In this document: positions 1 through 4,550 of the stretch, piece after piece
How positions within the stretch are numbered: the first letter of the stretch is position 1
How the letters are laid out: every line of letters starts with the position of its first letter
Source: Oligoflexia bacterium
GTDB lineage: Bacteria; Bdellovibrionota; UBA1018
Direction: 5' to 3'
Assembly: GCA_903858195.1 (NCBI GenBank)
Contig: CAIOHW010000078.1
Span: forward strand, 1-6,397
Length of the DNA: 6,397 bases
Program-made: the position numbers and the translations under genes
Notes under the pieces: model-generated
The model's input: only the letters and a program-made list of their open reading frames with translations
Databases searched by the model: none
Told to the model about the DNA's origin: nothing

Positions 1-249
1 CCCGAGTACGCGACCGGCACCTTTGAAATGGCCAAGCTCATCGCAGCCACCCCCGCACTCAAGGTCGTGGGCGGCGGAGACACGGTGTCTGCGATTCAGG
101 CCTCGGGTGAATCCGCGCGCTTTGACCATCTGAGCACGGGAGGCGGTGCGGTGCTGGAGTACCTCGAGGGCAAGGGCCTTCCGGGCATCGAGATCCTCAA
201 GATCTCGCAGCGCCAGAAGCAGCTGCTCACCCAAAGCTTCCAGGAATAG
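1..249 (+). CDS. pgk: Phosphoglycerate kinase, C-terminal part (5' end outside window)
   Basis: Phosphoglycerate kinase makes ATP from ADP and 1,3-bisphosphoglycerate in cytoplasmic glycolysis. Only the last 82 codons are here; the frame is open to the left edge, so the internal ATG at 28 is not the start. The family hallmarks of the C-terminal nucleotide-binding domain are visible: TGTFEMAKLIA near the edge, the VVGGGDTVSAI glycine loop (about bases 64-96), and HLSTGGGAVLEYLEGKGLPG (about bases 127-186), which is the conserved end of the enzyme. About 20 residues follow the LPG motif, a somewhat longer and more polar tail (KISQRQKQLL) than many PGKs have. The stop at 247-249 is 8 bases before tpiA, so the two are surely co-transcribed. 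Identification rests on recognised motifs and on the neighbouring tpiA. Confidence 0.95.
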   Translation, partial: PEYATGTFEMAKLIAATPALKVVGGGDTVSAIQASGESARFDHLSTGGGAVLEYLEGKGLPGIEILKISQRQKQLLTQSFQE

Positions 250-257
250 GTCGATCG

Positions 258-1073
258 ATGCCAAAACTCGTGAAACCGCGAGGAGTGCTCGTGGCCGGCA
301 ACTGGAAGATGAACCACGGGCCCAAGGCCGCCCATGCGTTTCTTTCGGAGCTGGCCCAAGCACTGGCAAGCACCCATTCAGCCAAGCCGCCTGCAGGCCT
401 TCGTGCGGCAGTGCTGACTCCAGCCGTGACCCTTTCCGCCGCCCTCCAGGCCGTGCAGGAGCATCCGACGCTTCAGGGCTGGCTTCAGGTCGGGGCGCAG
501 AATGCGCACCACGAGCCCTCGGGAGCCTATACGGGCGAGCTTTCAGGCCCCCTTCTTCGAGAGATCGGCATCGGGCTTGCGCTCGTGGGCCATTCCGAGC
601 GCCGCCAGCTCTTTGGTGAGACCGACGAAACGGCAGGCCAAAGACTTTCTTCACTGCTACATCAGGGATTTCAGGTGATCTTTTGCGTGGGCGAGACCCT
701 GGGCCAGAGGCAGGCCAAAGCGACCGCAAAGACGGTGCTGGGCCAGCTCGAATGGGCACACCGCGTGGCGGCTGCGCGCCGCGAGCCCTGGGACGCCTCT
801 AGACTCATCATTGCCTACGAGCCCGTCTGGGCCATCGGCACAGGGCTTACAGCCACCCCCGGACAGGCCCAGGAGGTCCACGCCCTGATCCGTGGCTGGC
901 TTGAGGGCAAGGGCCTAGGCCAAACCCCGGTTTTGTACGGGGGAAGTGTCACTCCCGAGAACTTCGCGGGCCTGCTCGAATGCCCGGATGTGGATGGGGG
1001 CCTCGTGGGCGGAGCCAGCCTCAAGTCCGCGAGTTTTTTGAAGTTGATCGAAACAGGTGCCCAAGCTATCTAA
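258..1073 (+). CDS. tpiA: Triosephosphate isomerase
   Basis: This enzyme interconverts dihydroxyacetone phosphate and glyceraldehyde 3-phosphate in glycolysis and gluconeogenesis. The 271-residue protein is slightly longer than the usual 250 or so. All catalytic elements of the TIM barrel are present: AGNWKMN with Lys17, GHSERR with the electrophile His112, AYEPVWAIGTG with the catalytic base Glu188 followed by flexible loop 6, YGGSV at 227-231, and the phosphate-binding GGLVGGASL near 247-255. The ATG at 258 puts AGNWKMN at residues 13-19, close to the family norm, with about 8 extra N-terminal residues (MPKLVKPR). The only Shine-Dalgarno-like bases are AGG at 248-250, overlapping the pgk stop, with 7 bases to the ATG. 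This suggests coupling to pgk translation. The extra length is partly in the alanine-rich, QRQAKATAKT-containing segment around residues 150-180. No key residue is missing. Confidence 0.97.
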   Translation: MPKLVKPRGVLVAGNWKMNHGPKAAHAFLSELAQALASTHSAKPPAGLRAAVLTPAVTLSAALQAVQEHPTLQGWLQVGAQNAHHEPSGAYTGELSGPLLREIGIGLALVGHSERRQLFGETDETAGQRLSSLLHQGFQVIFCVGETLGQRQAKATAKTVLGQLEWAHRVAAARREPWDASRLIIAYEPVWAIGTGLTATPGQAQEVHALIRGWLEGKGLGQTPVLYGGSVTPENFAGLLECPDVDGGLVGGASLKSASFLKLIETGAQAI

Positions 1074-1082
1074 GGCCCACCT

Positions 1083-1439
1083 ATGCAGACCCTGCTGAAC
1101 GTCGTCCATATCACCACCTGCGTCCTGCTCATTCTGGTCGTCCTGATCCAGTCCGGAAAGGGCGCCGAAATCAGCGCAAGCTTTGGCGGTTCAAGCCAGA
1201 CGGTGTTCGGGAGCTCGGGTGGCGCAAACTTCTTTACGCGCCTAACGACCATCCTTGCAGGCATCTTCATGCTCACTTCGGTGACGCTCACCATGATCGC
1301 CAACCGCCAGAAGAAGAGCATTTTCGAAGGCCAGCCCGTGTCCGCTCCGGCCGAGACCGCTGCCCCGGCGCAGCCGACCGAAGCCAAGCCTGAGGCCAAG
1401 GCCGAGGCACCGGCCCAAAGCCCCGCCCAAGCCAAGTAG
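1083..1439 (+). CDS. secG: Protein-export membrane protein SecG
   Basis: SecG is the small non-essential subunit of the SecYEG translocon in the inner membrane and assists SecA-driven export. The 118-residue protein shows the family pattern: a first membrane segment at about 4-22 (LLNVVHITTCVLLILVVLI), then the cytoplasmic loop QSGKGAEISASFGGSSQTVF with the FGSSGGANFFTRLT motif at about 42-55, then a second membrane segment at about 55-73. After a basic NRQKKS stretch comes a low-complexity tail rich in Ala, Pro, Glu and Lys (about 85-118), which is common and poorly conserved in SecG proteins. The start ATG is 9 bases after the tpiA stop. AAGG at 1072-1075 overlaps that stop and lies 7 bases from the ATG, so it is the likely ribosome site. 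Placement after pgk-tpiA is a gene order known from several bacteria. The gene converges on the lipoprotein gene with 8 bases between stops and no hairpin terminator seen. Confidence 0.96.
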   Translation: MQTLLNVVHITTCVLLILVVLIQSGKGAEISASFGGSSQTVFGSSGGANFFTRLTTILAGIFMLTSVTLTMIANRQKKSIFEGQPVSAPAETAAPAQPTEAKPEAKAEAPAQSPAQAK

Positions 1440-1447
1440 TCCTTCCT

Positions 1448-4400
1448 TCAAAACGAGACTGGCCGATCCTCGAGGACGTTCAGGGTTGCTACCTGCCCCT
1501 CGTCGTTTAGGCCCCATAGCCAGCCATTGCCCTCGCTGACATACACGTGGCGAGACGATGCCCCGAGCGCAAGCTCGGGCACGGGATCACCCGCACCGGG
1601 CTCGACCCAGCTCAAATCCGAATCCACTACCGTACCCGAAGACACTTGCGTGCCGTTTCCGTGCTCACCCGAAGTGTTCGAGCCCCAGCAGCTCACCTGC
1701 TCACGGGCAGGAGAGGCGCCTGAGTCGAGCCGGATCACGCAGGTGGATCCATAGCCCGAGCGGATCTGGCGGATGTTTGAAACTCCGAGCACGGCCACCG
1801 GGTAGTACGAGTTCATGTTGGTCTGGTCGCCGAGTTGCTCCTCGAGATTGCGACCCCAGCATTTGGCCGAGCCATCAGCCATGCGCCCGCAGCTGAACTG
1901 GTAGCCCAACGTGACCTCACGAAAACCCACCGCAGTGTCGGGCGATTCGGCCGACTCCATGACCAGCGCGGGGCTGGTCCGAAGCGTGCTCGTCCCATCG
2001 CCAAGCCCCCCGGTGAGGTTGTAGCCCCAGCAGGCCACTTCGGTCGAAGCGATGAGCGCACACGTGTGCCGCACGCCTGCGCGGGCATAGATCACGTTGA
2101 TGAGTGAAACGGCGATCGGCCTCCCCGACTGGGGGAGGACAGCGGCGCTCTGCCCCACTCCGAGCTGTCCGTACTGGTTTGAGCCCCAGCACAAGACGCC
2201 GCCCGTATAGAGCGTGGCGCAGGTGTGCTGGGCTCCCGCACTGATATCGCGGACGTTTTTAAGGGCAGTGGGCCCGGACGCACCCAGCACGGGTGCGGGA
2301 GTGCTCACCGAGGCCGATACGGTCTGGGCGTTACCCAGCCTGCCACCGGCCTGCGCGCCCCAGCAGCGCACCGTGGTGTCTGAAAGCAATGCGCAGGTGT
2401 GGCTGTCTCCGGCCGTCAAGCTGACGGCGTTGGTGATGCCGCTCACTTCGGTGGGAGTGATTGTAGACGTCCCCACCGCAACGCCGCCACCCAGCTGGCC
2501 GAAAGCGTTTGAACCCCAGCATTCCACCCGGCCACCCTGATCCTTGCGGATCCGGCAGCTGTGCTTGCCGCCCACTGCAATCAGGCTGAAGTTGTCCGAA
2601 AACCCCAGAAACGGGACAACGCGCACCGTGTTCGATGCCGCTGATGCCCCCGCTGCATTCACGGCCTTGACTGAATAGTCGTAGGCCACTCCGGCAGAAA
2701 GTCCGAGCTCGGTATGGATCACGGTTGGATGGGGAAGCTCGCCCACCTTCACGCCGTCACGGTAAATTTCGTAGTGGACTGTCCCGGGGCTTGTGACTGC
2801 AGTCCACGTGACCTGCGCTCCTCCGGCTATGTCATCGCCAGCCGAGAGTACGGGAGCAGCCGGAATCCCCATGGGCGTGATCGTCACCACGCCGGAGGCG
2901 ACCGACTCCACCCCGATGGCCACCGTCACGACTCTGTACTCAACCGGATCCATCGGTGTGAGGCCTGAGTCACTCCACTGGGTGCTTCCGGCGGCAACGA
3001 GCGAGCCCACGGCACTGAACTCCGCCTCGCCCGAAAGCCTGCGCTCCACGCGAAATCCAGATTCATAGGCGCAGTTGTCGCTCCAGTTGAGACGGATGGA
3101 AGTGTCCGAGAGCGCGACTGCGCCAAGTCCGGCAGGAGCCGTCGGCACAGGGTCACGAGATTCAAGAAAGAAGCTCACCCCTGCCGATCCCGCGAAGTTG
3201 GTGGCGCTCAGGGTGTACTGCTGGAGGGCGCGCGACTCGGTGGGTACTCCGGTGATGCGACAGGCCGAGATCTCCGGAGCAGAAACCACCGAGAGCCCGG
3301 CCGGTAGCGAAGGCTCCACATCACAAGAATGAATCGGCCCCTCGGCCTCAAGCGGGGCAAAGACCAGTGGAGGATCCAGGGCAAGGCCCCGCTCGACTGA
3401 AGTGAGCGGAGCAGACACCTGTGGCTGGGGCAGTGCCTCGGGAGTATCGCTGACGGTGGCGCTCGAAGGCCCCAGTCCCCGCGAATGCTCGGCGCGAACG
3501 CGGTACTCGACTTCAATTCCGTTTAAAAGTCCGGAGTCGGTGTAGCTTGCGGTTGAGAGGTTGGATGCAGCGACCGTCCAGCTGCCTGAGCCCGCCGGAA
3601 TACGTCGCTCCACCACGAAGTTCAGCGTCTCCAGGCTTCCGGCAGGCTGCACGGGAGCCTGCCAGCTCAGTGCGATCGAGGCATTGCCCGCCGAGGCGTC
3701 AAGCGCCGTGGGTGCCCCCGGAAGGGGTTCAAGCACCGCAATCGAGATCACGCTTTCGCTCGTTCCGCCGCTATTGCTTGAAGTCAACGTGTAGCTTTGC
3801 TGCAAGGCGGCTCCGGTTGGAGTTCCCGAGACCACGCCGGTCAAAGGATCGATCGAAAGCCCGGCCGGGAGAGCGGGATCAATCGAATACGAGACGGCAA
3901 TCCCGCCGCCTGATTCAAATTGGGGCAGCCCCGAATCAAAAGCCGCAAGCCGATCGAGCGCGAACGCGGGGCCCGGACTCGACGCTCCCGGATATGAAAA
4001 CTCAAGCGGTGCCAGATCGATCACTTCGAGCAAGACTCCAGCCTCGGCCATGAACTCGCCATCACCCCGAAAGGTCACGGTGTAGGCCTGCTCCTCGGAT
4101 GGCTGAAGCGCGATGCCGGAGATCAAGCCCGTGCCCGGATCGATGACCAGTCCGAGCGGCAACTCAGGTTGGACCGAGAATTCGACGGTCAGAAATTTTT
4201 CGCGACCCTCGAGATCCGGCACCCACGGAGTGGACGGCAGGCCCACCGTGTAAGAGCGACTGGCACTGGGGTATTCAAGTGCGACCGGGAGTCCGGCAAG
4301 GTAGCGCTTGAGTCGCACTTCATGAAGCTCGGAGCTGCTCAGCATCGAACCCGGAGTGCAGGCCGAGGCAGCCACAAGCGCCACCGCGCCAAGCCATGCC

Positions 4401-4474
4401 CGAAACAGGGCCGATCCAGCCTGAAAATACGTTCCGCTCACCTTGTTATTAGTGTGCCACTCGAGGGTGTTCAC
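1448..4474 (-). CDS. Predicted surface lipoprotein with putative-Ig, FN3 and seven RCC1 repeats
   Basis: I do not recognise a named gene. The 1008-residue protein begins with a basic and hydrophobic signal and a lipobox-like VAASAC, so Cys39 is the likely lipidation site. Modules in order: putative-Ig (He_PIG-type) at about 62-152 and 155-247, with LPLGLVIDPGTGLISG and LPAGLSIDPLTGVVSGTP; FN3 at 251-345; a third putative-Ig at 350-438 with Cys384 and Cys405; FN3 at 443-534 (SIRLNWSDN, FRVERR) and 537-620; then seven RCC1-type repeats at about 628-1008. Six repeats read HxC...CWGxNxxGxLG-like; the last lacks both cysteines. RCC1 repeats form a seven-bladed beta-propeller, usually a binding platform, so an adhesive or binding role on the outer membrane is inferred. 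The start is uncertain: GTG at 4474 has no clear ribosome site, and GTG at 4441 would give a 27-residue signal. The gene may be co-transcribed with the upstream LpoA-like gene, 58 bases away. Confidence 0.88.
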   Translation of the reverse strand: MNTLEWHTNNKVSGTYFQAGSALFRAWLGAVALVAASACTPGSMLSSSELHEVRLKRYLAGLPVALEYPSASRSYTVGLPSTPWVPDLEGREKFLTVEFSVQPELPLGLVIDPGTGLISGIALQPSEEQAYTVTFRGDGEFMAEAGVLLEVIDLAPLEFSYPGASSPGPAFALDRLAAFDSGLPQFESGGGIAVSYSIDPALPAGLSIDPLTGVVSGTPTGAALQQSYTLTSSNSGGTSESVISIAVLEPLPGAPTALDASAGNASIALSWQAPVQPAGSLETLNFVVERRIPAGSGSWTVAASNLSTASYTDSGLLNGIEVEYRVRAEHSRGLGPSSATVSDTPEALPQPQVSAPLTSVERGLALDPPLVFAPLEAEGPIHSCDVEPSLPAGLSVVSAPEISACRITGVPTESRALQQYTLSATNFAGSAGVSFFLESRDPVPTAPAGLGAVALSDTSIRLNWSDNCAYESGFRVERRLSGEAEFSAVGSLVAAGSTQWSDSGLTPMDPVEYRVVTVAIGVESVASGVVTITPMGIPAAPVLSAGDDIAGGAQVTWTAVTSPGTVHYEIYRDGVKVGELPHPTVIHTELGLSAGVAYDYSVKAVNAAGASAASNTVRVVPFLGFSDNFSLIAVGGKHSCRIRKDQGGRVECWGSNAFGQLGGGVAVGTSTITPTEVSGITNAVSLTAGDSHTCALLSDTTVRCWGAQAGGRLGNAQTVSASVSTPAPVLGASGPTALKNVRDISAGAQHTCATLYTGGVLCWGSNQYGQLGVGQSAAVLPQSGRPIAVSLINVIYARAGVRHTCALIASTEVACWGYNLTGGLGDGTSTLRTSPALVMESAESPDTAVGFREVTLGYQFSCGRMADGSAKCWGRNLEEQLGDQTNMNSYYPVAVLGVSNIRQIRSGYGSTCVIRLDSGASPAREQVSCWGSNTSGEHGNGTQVSSGTVVDSDLSWVEPGAGDPVPELALGASSRHVYVSEGNGWLWGLNDEGQVATLNVLEDRPVSF
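1490..2593 (-). repeat. Seven RCC1-type repeats (predicted beta-propeller) within the lipoprotein gene
   Basis: Residues about 628-1008 of the lipoprotein hold seven repeats with a period of about 50-66 residues. The motif is a His/Ser-x-Cys strand, a short turn, then Cys-Trp-Gly and a Gly-containing tail (SNAFGQLG, AQAGGRLG, SNQYGQLG, YNLTGGLG, RNLEEQLG, SNTSGEHG). The Cys pairs are C640/C652, C694/C704, C752/C762, C805/C815, C862/C872 and C912/C929. The last repeat has Y978 and L986 at the matching places but keeps Trp987-Gly988. In the DNA the Cys-Trp-Gly codons show up on the + strand as six copies of CCCCAGCA at 1683, 1854, 2025, 2184, 2358 and 2514, with spacings of 156-174 bases that are all multiples of three. 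The copies differ well outside the motif, so this is an old protein-level repeat and not a recent DNA duplication. Confidence 0.88.
4356..4474 (-). other. Lipoprotein signal peptide region of the RCC1 protein
   Basis: This is the N-terminal export signal with lipobox of the RCC1 lipoprotein. Arg25 precedes the hydrophobic core AWLGAVALVAAS, and the cleavage site is ASA|C with Cys39 (codon 4360-4358) followed by TPGS. Position -3 is Ala where Leu is usual, so the lipobox is acceptable but not textbook. Read from GTG 4474 the n-region is long (about 25 residues). Read from GTG 4441 the signal has 27 residues, which is more typical. A non-lipidated Sec signal cut near the same place is the main alternative. 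Confidence 0.7.
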
Positions 4475-4502
4475 GGAATAGATGGGTCAGCAAGGACGCA
4501 TC

Positions 4503-4550
4503 CCCGAAGTCACAGAAGAATTCGCCCCTGCCTTAGGGGTTTTCTTCGGG
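4503..4550. terminator. Imperfect hairpin at the junction of the LpoA-like and lipoprotein genes
   Basis: CCCCT at 4525-4529 pairs with AGGGG at 4535-4539 around a five-base loop that contains the LpoA-like stop codon. Outside it, GAAGAA at 4515-4520 pairs with TTCTTC at 4542-4547. Alternatively CCCGAAG at 4503-4509 pairs with CTTCGGG at 4544-4550, so the two outer pairings exclude each other. On the + strand the inner stem is followed by TTTTCTT, as in an intrinsic terminator, but no + strand gene leads into it. On the - strand the following U-richness is weak (AATTCTTCT). It could attenuate read-through from the LpoA-like gene into the lipoprotein gene, or be chance in a GC-rich region. Confidence 0.3.

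Noticed and set aside
146..619. A 157-codon + strand open frame overlapping the pgk end and tpiA
   Set aside because: It is out of frame with two unmistakable enzymes and is dominated by Arg, Ser and Ala; a shadow frame.
1467..1476. Ten-base palindrome TCCTCGAGGA near the convergent gene ends
   Set aside because: It has no loop and no following U-tract and lies inside the last codons of the lipoprotein gene, so it is not a terminator.
1683..2521. Six regularly spaced copies of CCCCAGCA that could suggest a CRISPR-like or regulatory repeat
   Set aside because: The copies are only 8 bases long, spaced 156-174 bases in multiples of three, and encode the Cys-Trp-Gly of RCC1 repeats on the - strand.
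4439..4462. TGGCACAC on the - strand resembling half of a sigma-54 promoter
   Set aside because: The matching TTGC element is missing at the required spacing and the site falls inside the reading frame.
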